Source: Ralstonia sp. NFACC01
GTDB taxonomy: Bacteria > Pseudomonadota > Gammaproteobacteria > Burkholderiales > Burkholderiaceae
Direction: 5' to 3'
Assembly: GCF_900115545.1 (NCBI RefSeq)
Contig: NZ_FOWV01000013.1
Coordinates: 1 to 64,000, forward strand
Length of the DNA stretch: 64,000 nt
Shown here piece by piece: positions 34,508-42,413 of the stretch. The translations under genes and the position numbers were made by a program. Numbering within the stretch: the stretch's first letter is position 1; each line of letters begins with the position of its first letter. The notes under the pieces were generated by a model. That model worked only from the letters and a program-made list of their open reading frames with translations. It did not search any database and was not told the DNA's origin.

Positions 34508-35506
34508 ATGACTTCCGCACGTACTGCCCGTCGTCGCCTCATTGCCTCTGCCGTGCTGCTGTGCGCCGGCCTGCCGATGCTTGCCACCGTGCCTGCGCAA
34601 GCGCAGGACTATCCGGCTAAAACGATCCGCATCATCGTCGCGTACCCGACCGGTGGCATTTCAGACAACGTGGCGCGTGCGCTGGGCGAGAAGCTGTCGG
34701 CGCAACTGGGCCAGCCGGTGGTGGTGGAAAACCGCGCCGGTGCCGGCGGCAGCATCGGCATGGACGCCGTGGCCAAGGCGGCGCCAGATGGCTACACGCT
34801 GGGTTTCTCGTCGGTCAGCCCGCTCACGCTCAATCCCCATTTCGGCAAGCTGCCGTATGACCCGCAGAAAGACATCGCGCCCGTGGCGAATGTCATGTAC
34901 GCGCCGATGATCCTGCTGGGCACGCCGTCGTTCACGGGCAAGAGCTTTGCCGACATGCTGAGCCAGTCGCGCACCAAGCCGGGCTCGATCCGCTGGTCGA
35001 CATCGGGCCTGGGTACGGTGGGACATCTCGCGCTAGAGCAGATCAAGTCGCAGGCGCGCGTGGATATCACGCTCATCCCGTACAAGGGCGGTGGCCAGCA
35101 ATTGACGGATGCGCTGGGCGGCCAGGTGGAAGTCATGTCGACCAACGTCGGCCCGACCCTGATGCAACACATCACGAGCGGCAAGCTGCGCCCGCTGGCG
35201 GTGGGTGCGCCGCACCGGCTCGATACGCTGCCGAATGTGCCGACCTTCACCGAGCTGGGTTATGCCAAGGCGAACATGGCATCGACCTTCGGCGTGTTCG
35301 CGCCGGCCAAGACGCCCGCCCCCGTGATTGCCCGATTGAACGCCGAGATCAACAAGGCGCTGGCTGCGCCCGATCTGCGCGAGCGCCTCACGCAGGCCGC
35401 CGTGGTGCCGGCGGGCGGCACGGCAGAGCAGTTTGCTGCGGCCATTCGCGCCGAATACGACAGCAACGGCCGCATCGTGCGCGCCGCCGGCATCAAGGAG
35501 CAGTGA
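34508..35506 (+). CDS. Bug-family (TctC-like) tripartite transporter receptor
   Basis: Periplasmic solute receptor of 332 residues, of the type greatly expanded in Bordetella, Cupriavidus and Ralstonia. Signal peptide (LIASAVLLCAGLPMLATVPAQA), then YPAKTIRIIVAYPTGGISDN, VENRAGAGGSIGMDAVAKAA, and the ligand-site loop SVSPLTLNPHF. Ligand not deducible; carboxylates are usual. No tctA/tctB membrane genes are adjacent, as is typical for orphan Bug proteins. It converges with kdpE. Confidence 0.92.
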   Translation: MTSARTARRRLIASAVLLCAGLPMLATVPAQAQDYPAKTIRIIVAYPTGGISDNVARALGEKLSAQLGQPVVVENRAGAGGSIGMDAVAKAAPDGYTLGFSSVSPLTLNPHFGKLPYDPQKDIAPVANVMYAPMILLGTPSFTGKSFADMLSQSRTKPGSIRWSTSGLGTVGHLALEQIKSQARVDITLIPYKGGGQQLTDALGGQVEVMSTNVGPTLMQHITSGKLRPLAVGAPHRLDTLPNVPTFTELGYAKANMASTFGVFAPAKTPAPVIARLNAEINKALAAPDLRERLTQAAVVPAGGTAEQFAAAIRAEYDSNGRIVRAAGIKEQ

Positions 35507-35512
35507 ACCGGC

Positions 35513-36208
35513 TTACGCCGTGAAGCGGTACCCGACGCCGACTTCGGTCAGCAGGTGCTCGGGCCGCGCCGGATCGCGCTCAAGCTTGTGGCGCAGGTGG
35601 CCCATGTAGATGCGCAGATAGTGGCTGCTGTCAGAATGCGCGGGGCCCCAGACTTCGCGCAGCAGTTCGCGGTGCGTCATCACAGTGCCGCGGCGGCCAA
35701 GCAGCACTGCCAGCAGCCGGTATTCGATCGGTGTGAGATGCACGGCTTGGCCATTGCGGCTGACCAGGCGGCGCGCCAGGTCGACTTCCACCTCGCCGAA
35801 GCGGATGATGCTGCCGCCGTCTTCGCCGCGCTTGGCATGTCGCCGCAGCAGCACGCGCAAGCGCGCAACCAGCTCGCCCACGCCGAAGGGTTTCGTCAGG
35901 TAATCATCTGCGCCGGCATCGAGCGCGTCGATCTTGTCGCGCTCATCCACGCGAGCCGAAAGCACGAGCACCGGCACTTCCGTCCAGGTGCGCAACTCGC
36001 GAATCAACTGCATGCCATCGCCGTCGGGCAGACCGAGATCGAGGATCACCGCATCCGGCTGACGCGTGCCGGCTTCGATCAAGCCGCGCTCGACGCGGTC
36101 GGCTTCATGCACTTCGCAGCCTTCCTCCTCCAATGCAGCGCGGACGAAGCGTCGGATGTGCGGCTCGTCGTCGATGACGAGGACGGTGGGTGTGAATGTG
36201 AACGGCAT
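35513..36208 (-). CDS. kdpE: KdpE-type response regulator (orphan)
   Basis: OmpR-family regulator of 231 residues. The receiver has the acidic pair IDDEPHIRRFV, phosphorylatable Asp in VILDLGLPDGDGMQ, and the switch Lys in DDYLTKPFG. The C-terminal winged helix reads HLTPIEYRLLAVLL and SHYLRIYMGHLRHKLE. Similarity to E. coli KdpE along the whole length is high by eye. No kdpD or kdpFABC is present here: upstream lies the HiPIP gene with its own terminator, and downstream is a convergent Bug gene. The cognate kinase must be elsewhere, or the gene has a different role. Confidence 0.88.
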   Translation of the reverse strand: MPFTFTPTVLVIDDEPHIRRFVRAALEEEGCEVHEADRVERGLIEAGTRQPDAVILDLGLPDGDGMQLIRELRTWTEVPVLVLSARVDERDKIDALDAGADDYLTKPFGVGELVARLRVLLRRHAKRGEDGGSIIRFGEVEVDLARRLVSRNGQAVHLTPIEYRLLAVLLGRRGTVMTHRELLREVWGPAHSDSSHYLRIYMGHLRHKLERDPARPEHLLTEVGVGYRFTA

Positions 36209-36237
36209 GGCACGCATTGTAGAGGGCGCGGCCATAA

Positions 36238-36265
36238 AAAAACGGACCCCGCAGGGTCCGTTTTG
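36238..36265 (-). terminator. Terminator of the HiPIP gene
   Basis: ACGGACCC-cgca-GGGTCCGT hairpin at 36242-36261; minus-strand tail TTTTTTTATGG. It separates HiPIP from kdpE, showing that kdpE has its own promoter. Confidence 0.88.
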
Positions 36266-36287
36266 CTTGCGCGCGATACCGCTTCGC

Positions 36288-36599
36288 TCAAGCCTTCTTT
36301 GCCCAGGCGCTGCACCAGCCCTTGTTGGCGACGTCCTTGCCGGCGAACAGCGGGCAACCGCCTTGCGCAGCCGTACCGCCCTGGTACAGGGCGCAGTTGC
36401 CGCAATGCTGATCCGGCGTGTGCTTCGGGAACTTGGCCTTGTCGGCCTTGGTGGTGTCAGCCACGTAGCCCAGCGCCTTAGCTTGCGGGTCGGTTTCCGC
36501 CACCATCGGCGCAGCCAGTGCCAGGTCCGACATCGACATGACGGCGCCCGCGGCGGCCACGATGGGGATGCTCTTCAGGAATTGACGACGATTGGACAT
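36288..36599 (-). CDS. High-potential iron-sulfur protein (HiPIP)
   Basis: Periplasmic electron carrier of 103 residues with a 4Fe-4S cluster. Tat signal NRRQFLKSIPIVAAAGAVM; mature part has the four cluster cysteines in HCGNCALYQ, GGCPLF and GWCSAW, spaced C-x2-C-x(14-16)-C-x(11-13)-C as in HiPIPs. It could carry electrons between the bc1 complex and terminal oxidases or other acceptors. Single gene with its own terminator. Confidence 0.93.
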   Translation of the reverse strand: MSNRRQFLKSIPIVAAAGAVMSMSDLALAAPMVAETDPQAKALGYVADTTKADKAKFPKHTPDQHCGNCALYQGGTAAQGGCPLFAGKDVANKGWCSAWAKKA

Positions 36600-36923
36600 G
36601 CTGATTCCTTTTGTGGGAGTGTGTTGTGTGGCGTCCCGTGCCGCCCGCGCAGTGCTCAGGCTCGCCCTAGGGGACAGCGGACGGCGTCGGCGCGCCGTTT
36701 ACCCGCTCGTGCATTCTGGCACAGCAATCGGCCGGCAGCATCTGCGTACGGTCAATGTTCCACATACCTGAGTGCAGCAATGGGTTGCGTTCGTGGTCTT
36801 CGATCCACACCGTGCAATGTCGCAGATGCACCGTGTGATCGAGGGATGCGGTCGCCGGTGCGCGCGCAGTCCCCCAAATGGCCGGTCAACCCCGGTGGCA
36901 ATTTGCCGCACACCCGTACATGC
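36600..36923. other. Intergenic region between HiPIP and hisC
   Basis: 324 nt separate HiPIP and hisC. It holds the HiPIP promoter (GGAG Shine-Dalgarno type sites are near 36612-36620 on the minus strand as CTCCCA complement) and one weak minus-strand short ORF described separately. No strong terminator for hisC was found just after its stop. Confidence 0.35.
36667..36831 (-). CDS. Possible short protein of 54 residues (weak)
   Basis: A minus-strand frame runs from GTG at 36831 to TAG at 36667. The middle part, VWIEDHERNPLLHS then GMWNIDRTQMLPADCC, has a protein-like mix of residues unlike the Arg/Pro/Ala-rich shadows in this window. No Shine-Dalgarno is visible and the frame is open only to about 36890. 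It may be a small gene, a pseudogene remnant, or chance. Confidence 0.25.
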   Translation of the reverse strand: MHLRHCTVWIEDHERNPLLHSGMWNIDRTQMLPADCCARMHERVNGAPTPSAVP

Positions 36924-37991
36924 TTACGCCAGCAGATCCCGCAACGCCTTTAAGAATGCGTCGCATTCACCATCGGTGCCGACCGTGATGCGCAGATGCT
37001 GATCGATACGCGCGAGCTTGAAGTGGCGCACGAAGATGGCCTGCTCTTTCAGCCGTGCTGCGAGCGCGGCAGCGTCGTGGCCCGGATGCCGTGCAAACAC
37101 GAAATTCGCCATCGACGGCACGACTTCGAACCCGAGCGACTGCAGCGATTGCGTTAGCCGCGCGCGGCTCGCCATCACGCGGGCGCAGGTGGAGCGGAAG
37201 TACGCATCGTCTTCGTAAGCCGCTTGGGCAGCCGCCTGCGCAAGGCGATCCAGCGGATACGAATTGAAGCTGTCCTTCACGCGATTGAGCGCTTCGATGA
37301 GCGTTGTATGCCCGAACGCAAAGCCCACGCGCATGCCGGCCAGCGAGCGCGACTTCGACGTCGTGTGCACAACGAGCAGATTCGGGTAGCGGTCGATGAG
37401 CGCAATGGCAGACTGCGCGCCGAAATCCACATAAGCCTCATCCACCACGACGACCGACGACGGGTTCGCGGCGACGATCCGTTCGATCTCCGTCAGCGGC
37501 AGCGCGTGGCCGGTCGGCGCGTTTGGGTTTGGGAACAGCACGCCGCCTGCGTCGCCAAGATAGTCATCGGCGCGGATGGAGAAGTCGTCCGCCAGCGGCA
37601 CCACTTCGCACTGCACGCCGTAAAGCCGCGCGTAGGTCGGATAGAAGCTGTACGAGATGTCCGGAAAGCGCAGCGGCTTGTCGTGCTTGAGCAGCGCCTG
37701 GAAGACGTGCGCCAGCACTTCGTCCGACCCGTTGCCCGCAAAAACCTGCTCGGGCTGGAGGCCCACCTGCGCGGCCACCGTCTCGCGCAGCCGGCGCGAC
37801 AGCGGATCGGGATAGCGGCGCAGATTCTCGCCCGTCTCTCCCAGCTCTGCAGAGATCGCGGCCACCACGCGCGGCGACGGCGGGTACGGGTTCTCGTTGG
37901 TGTTCAGCTTGATGGGCCGCGCGATGGCCGGCTGTTCGCCCGGGACATAGGGCACGAGTTGCTGAACGATATCGCTCCAGTAACGGCTCAC
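36924..37991 (-). CDS. hisC: Histidinol-phosphate aminotransferase
   Basis: PLP enzyme converting imidazole acetol-phosphate and glutamate to histidinol-phosphate. It has 355 residues, starting at GTG 37991 with AGGAG upstream. Motifs: [12 protein letters not shown], the [12 protein letters not shown] segment, [11 protein letters not shown], the PLP-lysine loop [15 protein letters not shown], and late MANFVFARH. The frame extends upstream to 38420 through the tRNA gene, so the longer form is ruled out. It stands apart from other his genes, so it may be the second HisC paralog (HisC2), possibly also used for aromatic amino acids. Confidence 0.93.
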   Translation of the reverse strand: MSRYWSDIVQQLVPYVPGEQPAIARPIKLNTNENPYPPSPRVVAAISAELGETGENLRRYPDPLSRRLRETVAAQVGLQPEQVFAGNGSDEVLAHVFQALLKHDKPLRFPDISYSFYPTYARLYGVQCEVVPLADDFSIRADDYLGDAGGVLFPNPNAPTGHALPLTEIERIVAANPSSVVVVDEAYVDFGAQSAIALIDRYPNLLVVHTTSKSRSLAGMRVGFAFGHTTLIEALNRVKDSFNSYPLDRLAQAAAQAAYEDDAYFRSTCARVMASRARLTQSLQSLGFEVVPSMANFVFARHPGHDAAALAARLKEQAIFVRHFKLARIDQHLRITVGTDGECDAFLKALRDLLA

Positions 37992-38163
37992 GACTCGACT
38001 CCTGATGAGGTGACTATTTTCTAAGCGTGCCCGCAGCGCGATCGACGAATCGAAAAATGCTGGGAAGCTGAATAAGGTTCGGGAATAGGCAGGCCTGCAC
38101 GTTGCGGCAGAAGCGCGGTTCTGGCGTCGAAAAACCGTACAAGTTGCGTAAATCTTTGATTTT

Positions 38164-38239
38164 TGGCGCGCCCGGCTGGGATCGAACCAGCAACCCCTGC
38201 CTTCGGAGGGCAGTACTCTATCCATTGAGCTACGGGCGC
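38164..38239 (-). tRNA. tRNA-Arg (anticodon CCG)
   Basis: Full cloverleaf on the minus strand, 76 nt with encoded CCA. Acceptor GCGCCCG pairs with CGGGCGC, discriminator G, the D-arm carries GCTC-AATGGATA-GAGT, anticodon stem CTGCC/GGCAG with loop CTCCGAA, giving CCG, and T-arm GCTGG/CCAGC around TTCGATC. It decodes CGG. It lies upstream of hisC in the same orientation. No duplicated 3'-end or integrase is seen nearby, so no integrated element uses it here. Confidence 0.95.
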
Positions 38240-38620
38240 ATATCGGCACAGAACGCACCGAAAGAGAAGCCCCGCAGGATAGCGCATTTGGGCGCAAGCG
38301 TCCATCGCACGCCCATGAACCCTGGGTGCGAGGGCCTGCTGCTGCAACGTTTCGTTGGGTTTTTGACGCAGGTCGAAAAGCGGCGCCTAGGGCTGTCCCG
38401 CGTGTCAAAGGCCAAAGCATTACGGATATAATCGCGCGTTATTTGCCAGAAGAAAGACGGGGACAGGTCTGTCTGGGCCGACGCGGCGATTGAATCGCCA
38501 TGGTCTTCCTGCCCTCATCGCGATCCAATGCGGCCCCCACGCCCTGCCGGCGATGCTCGTGACCTTGCCGGCGGCGCTCTGAGGGCTCCAAGAGCGGTTC
38601 CACCATCCTGAGAGTTGAGC
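38240..38620 (+). promoter_or_regulatory. Upstream region of the cytochrome gene with a perfect -10
   Basis: 381 nt without a protein gene. A perfect TATAAT lies at 38427-38432, with only a poor -35 at the right distance, giving a leader of about 180 nt before the cytochrome ATG. Two short repeats of GGGCGCA/GCGCCC type remain near 38285-38340. Nothing else is evident. Confidence 0.5.
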
Positions 38621-39496
38621 ATGAGCGACGCGCAACACGACGAACACGAGCCTCTGATCAAGACCCCTAAGCAGCTGATCATCGCGGTGATCGCCGCCTT
38701 TGTCGTTCCCATTCTCATCATCATCCTGCTTGCCAATTACGTTGGCCTGGGCGCCAGGGAAGGCGCGGGCGGTTCCGGCATGTCGGAAGAGGCCGTCAAC
38801 GATCGCATCAAGCCCGTTGCGCAACTCGAACTGAAAGACCCGAATGCGCCGCGCGTTTTCAAGACGGGCGAGCAGCTCTATAAGGAAGTCTGCGCGACCT
38901 GCCACGCGGCAGGCGTGGCTGGCGCGCCCAAATTTGGCGACGCGGCAAGCTGGGGTCCGCGCCTGCCGCAGGGCCTGGATGGCCTGACGAAGGTGGCGCT
39001 GGCCGGCAAGGGTGGCATGCCCGCGCGCGGCGGCACGTCGCCGGATGACGTTAGCGACTACGAAATCGAACGCGCCATCGTCTACATGGCCAACTCCGCT
39101 GGCGGCAAGCTGCAGGAACCGGCTGCACCGGCGGGCGCGAGTGCAGCGCCGGCTGCTGCATCGGCACCGGAAGCATCGGCTCCGGCCGCTGCTGCGCCGG
39201 CACCTGCTGCAGCTCCGGCCGCGCCGGCTGCATCTGCCGCACCGCAAGCCTCTGCGGGTGAAGTCGGCAAGAAGGTCTACGATTCGACTTGCCAGATGTG
39301 CCACGCCGCCGGAGTGGCTGGCGCGCCCAAGTTTGGCGACAAGGCCGCTTGGGCGCCGCGCATTGCCCAAGGCAAGGCCAAGTTGTATGACTCCGCGCTG
39401 CACGGCAAGGGCGCGATGCCGCCCAAGGGCACTTACGCCGGCTCCGACGACGACGTGAAAGCCGCCGTCGACTACATGGCCGCTGCCGCCAAGTAA
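38621..39496 (+). CDS. Membrane-anchored diheme cytochrome c (c5-type)
   Basis: It has 291 residues. An N-terminal anchor (about 18-43, LIIAVIAAFVVPILIIILLANY), a first heme c domain with CATCH (about 93-97), an Ala/Pro/Ser linker of about 50 residues, then a second heme c domain with CQMCH. The segment HAAGVAGAPKFGD after each heme motif is identical in the two domains, so the gene arose by internal duplication. Each domain has a distal Met (GGMPARGG; GAMPPKG). Likely role: electron transfer from bc1 to terminal oxidases in the periplasm. A strong terminator follows. Confidence 0.92.
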   Translation: MSDAQHDEHEPLIKTPKQLIIAVIAAFVVPILIIILLANYVGLGAREGAGGSGMSEEAVNDRIKPVAQLELKDPNAPRVFKTGEQLYKEVCATCHAAGVAGAPKFGDAASWGPRLPQGLDGLTKVALAGKGGMPARGGTSPDDVSDYEIERAIVYMANSAGGKLQEPAAPAGASAAPAAASAPEASAPAAAAPAPAAAPAAPAASAAPQASAGEVGKKVYDSTCQMCHAAGVAGAPKFGDKAAWAPRIAQGKAKLYDSALHGKGAMPPKGTYAGSDDDVKAAVDYMAAAAK

Positions 39497-39516
39497 GCCG
39501 CCCTGCCTTCCCGAAG

Positions 39517-39542
39517 AAGCCCGCCCCGTGCGGGCTTTTTTG
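39517..39542 (+). terminator. Terminator of the cytochrome gene
   Basis: AGCCCGC-cccgt-GCGGGCT hairpin (39518-39536) followed by a run of T, 21 nt after the stop. Confidence 0.88.
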
Positions 39543-39669
39543 TTGCCTGCCGCGGCAGCATCACACTTGGGGCATGCCGTTTGCTACGCCTAGTTCGAAT
39601 GTGCGGAGAACGAGGCAGCCCTGCTGCTTCGCTTCGCGTACGTCTGTGCGAAGGCAAACGGAGGTTGCG

Positions 39670-40083
39670 ATGCGAATGGAACGAACGACGCTGATCTACT
39701 GGGTGGCTGCTGCGCTGGCAATCGGTAGCTCGACGGCCAGGGCGGCCGACAACTGGGTCAAGCTGGCCCCGCTGGCCGACAACGGCGGCTCGCTCTATCT
39801 GGACAAAGACTCCATCGAGCACAACAAGGATGGGACCGTGCGCGCCACGACGCGCGACGCCTATGACGCCCCGCGCAAGCTCTCAGACGGCAGGGCGTAC
39901 CAGTACGACACGCGCACGTCCGTCTATGACTGCAAAGAGGGGCGCATCCTGCCGGTCAGCGCGCTGATCCAGGACGGCCAGCACGCCACGGTGCTCACCA
40001 AAAACATCGATGGCCCCCGCTGGGAAGCCGTCGTGCCGCGCTCAGAGGGCGAGGCGATCCTGCACGCGGTCTGCCAAAAGTAG
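39670..40083 (+). CDS. Exported small protein, adhesin E-like
   Basis: It has 137 residues. The ATG at 39670 follows a GGAGG site; signal peptide ends about TARAAD. The mature domain (NWVKLAPLADNGGSLYLDKD, TTRDAYDAPRKLSDGRAYQY, TSVYDCKEGRILPVSALIQD, HAVCQK) resembles the surface-adhesin protein E family of small exported domains, with two cysteines likely forming a disulfide. No specific function. It is alone between the cytochrome terminator and convergent genes. Confidence 0.75.
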   Translation: MRMERTTLIYWVAAALAIGSSTARAADNWVKLAPLADNGGSLYLDKDSIEHNKDGTVRATTRDAYDAPRKLSDGRAYQYDTRTSVYDCKEGRILPVSALIQDGQHATVLTKNIDGPRWEAVVPRSEGEAILHAVCQK

Positions 40084-40099
40084 CGCGCTGACGATGGCG

Positions 40100-41173
40100 T
40101 TACTGGACGACCATCGCCGGCGCGAGGTCGACACGCAGCGTGCCGTCCGCGTCCATGCGCGTGGTGCCGCGTGCGGCGGCCTCGCGGTAGTGGTACAGGT
40201 CGAAGCGCAGCGGCCCGCGGGTTGATGTATCGGTCACGAGAATGCGGCTGTTGGTGACCAGCACGTTGTACATCTTCAGGTCACCGGACTGGATCCAGAT
40301 GCGGCTGGCCGCGTCGGTTGGTGCAGACGCACACATCGCGGGCGCGGGGCCGAATCCGAGCACCAGCCCGTCGGGCGTGACGCGCGCCGTTTTCATCTGA
40401 CCGATCAGTCGCGGCGGCGGGAAGACCGTGTATTGATCCAGCACCATGTCATTACCGTCCAGCTTGGCGCCGTCGCGATTGAGCGGCGCAAGCTGCGACA
40501 ACTCCAGCCCCATTCCCTTGAGCAGCGCCAGCGTCTGGATGCCCATCACGCGGGCCTCGGTGGGTGTATAGACGAGGTAACGTGATTCCTTGAGCGCCAA
40601 TGTGCCGCGCATGCCGAACGGCAGCCACACGCCGGGAAAATGATTGCGTAGCTTGAGCCCGCCCGAGACGTCGAGCACGCCGTCGCCCGGCGTGAGCGAC
40701 AGCGCATTGAGCGAGCGCGGCGAATAGTCGAGCAGATACCGGTTGAACAGCGCGTCGAGCGAATCCTTGGGCACCGTCACTTCGCCGCCCAGGATGCGGA
40801 TGTCGAACTGGCCCGGATCGTCCATGTCGACGGGCTGACCGGGTTTGTGTGGCACGAGCTGCGCGGTGAGTTGGTGCACGCGAAAGCCGATGTCGCCGGT
40901 GATGCGGAAATCGACATCACGCATCTGCACGACGGGCGGCGCCGTGCCCGAGTCGCGCGCAACGGCAGGGCCGCTGGCGTTGGGCGCTCCGGAGGACGGA
41001 TCGCAGCGCTGCGCCCATTGCTGGCGCACCGTGGTCAAGTCCTTGCGTTGCGCGCTGGCCATTGGCGGCTCGGTCGCGCGGGCAAGCGCACTGGCCACGA
41101 GGCCGGCCAAGCCGAGCGTCACCAACGCCAGGCGCAACATCAGAGCGGCGAGAGCGAAGGCGGGGGCGATCAT
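40100..41173 (-). CDS. Exported protein, paralog of the neighbouring lipoprotein
   Basis: It has 357 residues with an N-terminal hydrophobic signal (LALVTLGLAGLVASALARATE). Shares a domain with the gene just upstream: RDSGTAPPVVQMRDVDFRIT, GFRVHQLTAQLVPHKPGQPV, then a set of beta-rich segments and KMYNVLVTNSRILVTDTS. No known fold name. Start overlaps the end of the upstream gene by 4 nt, so the pair is co-translated. A role in the envelope, perhaps a lipid- or surface-layer-binding scaffold, is speculative. Confidence 0.75.
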   Translation of the reverse strand: MIAPAFALAALMLRLALVTLGLAGLVASALARATEPPMASAQRKDLTTVRQQWAQRCDPSSGAPNASGPAVARDSGTAPPVVQMRDVDFRITGDIGFRVHQLTAQLVPHKPGQPVDMDDPGQFDIRILGGEVTVPKDSLDALFNRYLLDYSPRSLNALSLTPGDGVLDVSGGLKLRNHFPGVWLPFGMRGTLALKESRYLVYTPTEARVMGIQTLALLKGMGLELSQLAPLNRDGAKLDGNDMVLDQYTVFPPPRLIGQMKTARVTPDGLVLGFGPAPAMCASAPTDAASRIWIQSGDLKMYNVLVTNSRILVTDTSTRGPLRFDLYHYREAAARGTTRMDADGTLRVDLAPAMVVQ

Positions 41174-42327
41174 GGCGCGGTCCTCTTGGCGAGTTGCAGG
41201 GCAGGCTTGCCGACTTTGGCAGTTGCGGTCGCCTTGGCGGCCTTGGCAGCGGCCAGGGTGTCGAACGACGGCATCAGCACGCGAATGCCGCCATCCGGCG
41301 AGAAGCGCAGCGACCCCGCCACAAGCTGATTGCGATAGCGGTACAGGTTGAACACGAAGGGTTTGGCCGGATCAGCCACGACAATATCGATGCGAGCGTT
41401 CATCGGCATCGAGCGCATGAACCGGATGTCACCGCCGCGGAAGAGGATGTACGGGCGCTGCGCGTCGGTGGCGTTGGCTAGCGGAGGCATCTGCGGGTTG
41501 CCATCGCCGATCTGCATGAGCAGCCCCTCGCGCGTGACGCGAATAGCGGAGAGCTTCAAATCCAGCGCAGGCGGCGGAAACAGCTTGGGCACCTGCATGA
41601 CGATTTCGCTGCCGGCCAATTGCACGGCGGGTGTCGACACCGGCAACAGATCGGCCAGTTCGATATGCGCCGCGCCCATCAGTGCTCCGGCGTCCTGCCC
41701 GCGCACCTTGACCACGTTGGGGCGGAACACGATGGTCTGCGGATCGCGCAGCACGAGCGGGCCACGCAGCTCGATCGGCACCCAGGCGCCGCGACGGCGC
41801 ATCTCGGCGCGCATGTCGAGCGTGCCGTCGTCGAGCGCGAAGCTGAAGCCGCGCAGCGGCGGATCTTCGCCCGGCCCGCGCGCAAACACCACGGTGTTGA
41901 ACAGCGCGGCCATGCTCTCGGCCGTGACGCGCACCGAACCGCTCACCGGCTGCAGCGTGTACGACGACACATCGTCGAGCCACACCGGATCACCTGGCGC
42001 ACGCGGCACCATGCGCAGCGCGAGCTGATCGACCAGAAAGCCCACGCCACCATCGAAGCGGAAATCGACATGACGCAGATACGAGATCGCATCGGGCTGG
42101 CCGGAATCGCGCAGCGTGGCGGGCCGCACCTCGCGCGTGGCGAGGTTGCCCGACTGGAATGGCGCCCGCGCCTGGGCCCGCGCGTCTTCAAGCTGTTTGG
42201 CTTTGTCGGCTTCGATGGCGCCGTGGCCATCGCCGGCGGCGGCGCAGCTTTGCAGCAGCAGCGCCGCAACCACTGCGCCCGCAGCCCGGAGCGTGCTATT
42301 ACGATGACGCAAGGTCAAGTCCCACAT
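41170..42327 (-). CDS. Putative lipoprotein, first of a tandem paralog pair
   Basis: It has 385 residues from the ATG at 42327 (GAGGAG upstream). The signal ends in a lipobox LLLQSC, so the mature Cys would be lipidated and the protein placed in the outer or inner membrane. Common core with its neighbour: RDSGQPDAISYLRHVDFRFD, GFLVDQLALRMVPRAPGDPV, and DIRFMRSMPMNARIDIVVAD near the end. The C-terminal tail is Ala/Lys-rich. It is divergent from a MerR regulator, with a palindrome between them. Confidence 0.75.
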   Translation of the reverse strand: MWDLTLRHRNSTLRAAGAVVAALLLQSCAAAGDGHGAIEADKAKQLEDARAQARAPFQSGNLATREVRPATLRDSGQPDAISYLRHVDFRFDGGVGFLVDQLALRMVPRAPGDPVWLDDVSSYTLQPVSGSVRVTAESMAALFNTVVFARGPGEDPPLRGFSFALDDGTLDMRAEMRRRGAWVPIELRGPLVLRDPQTIVFRPNVVKVRGQDAGALMGAAHIELADLLPVSTPAVQLAGSEIVMQVPKLFPPPALDLKLSAIRVTREGLLMQIGDGNPQMPPLANATDAQRPYILFRGGDIRFMRSMPMNARIDIVVADPAKPFVFNLYRYRNQLVAGSLRFSPDGGIRVLMPSFDTLAAAKAAKATATAKVGKPALQLAKRTAP

Positions 42328-42355
42328 CGACGGTCTCCTCGTCGTGAGAAACGCA

Positions 42356-42370
42356 CCGGAAACGTTCCGG
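42356..42370. promoter_or_regulatory. Palindrome between lipoprotein pair and MerR gene
   Basis: CCGGAA-ACG-TTCCGG, a perfect 6-3-6 inverted repeat, in the 86-nt gap between divergent genes. It could be the operator of the MerR-type regulator. A plus-strand -10-like TAGAAT at 42401-42406 lies only 8 nt before the MerR ATG, so the MerR mRNA may be nearly leaderless. Confidence 0.4.
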
Positions 42371-42413
42371 CAACCGACGCGGTCTGTCGCCGCGCTCGTG
42401 TAGAATTTTTTGC

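Noticed and set aside
38164-38239. tRNA-Arg as an integration site of a mobile element
   Set aside because: No direct repeat of the tRNA 3' end, integrase or compositional change is seen on either side.
37992-38420. N-terminal extension of hisC through the tRNA gene
   Set aside because: The open frame is accidental; the extended part would read through a tRNA-Arg gene, and a GTG with a good ribosome site gives the normal HisC length.
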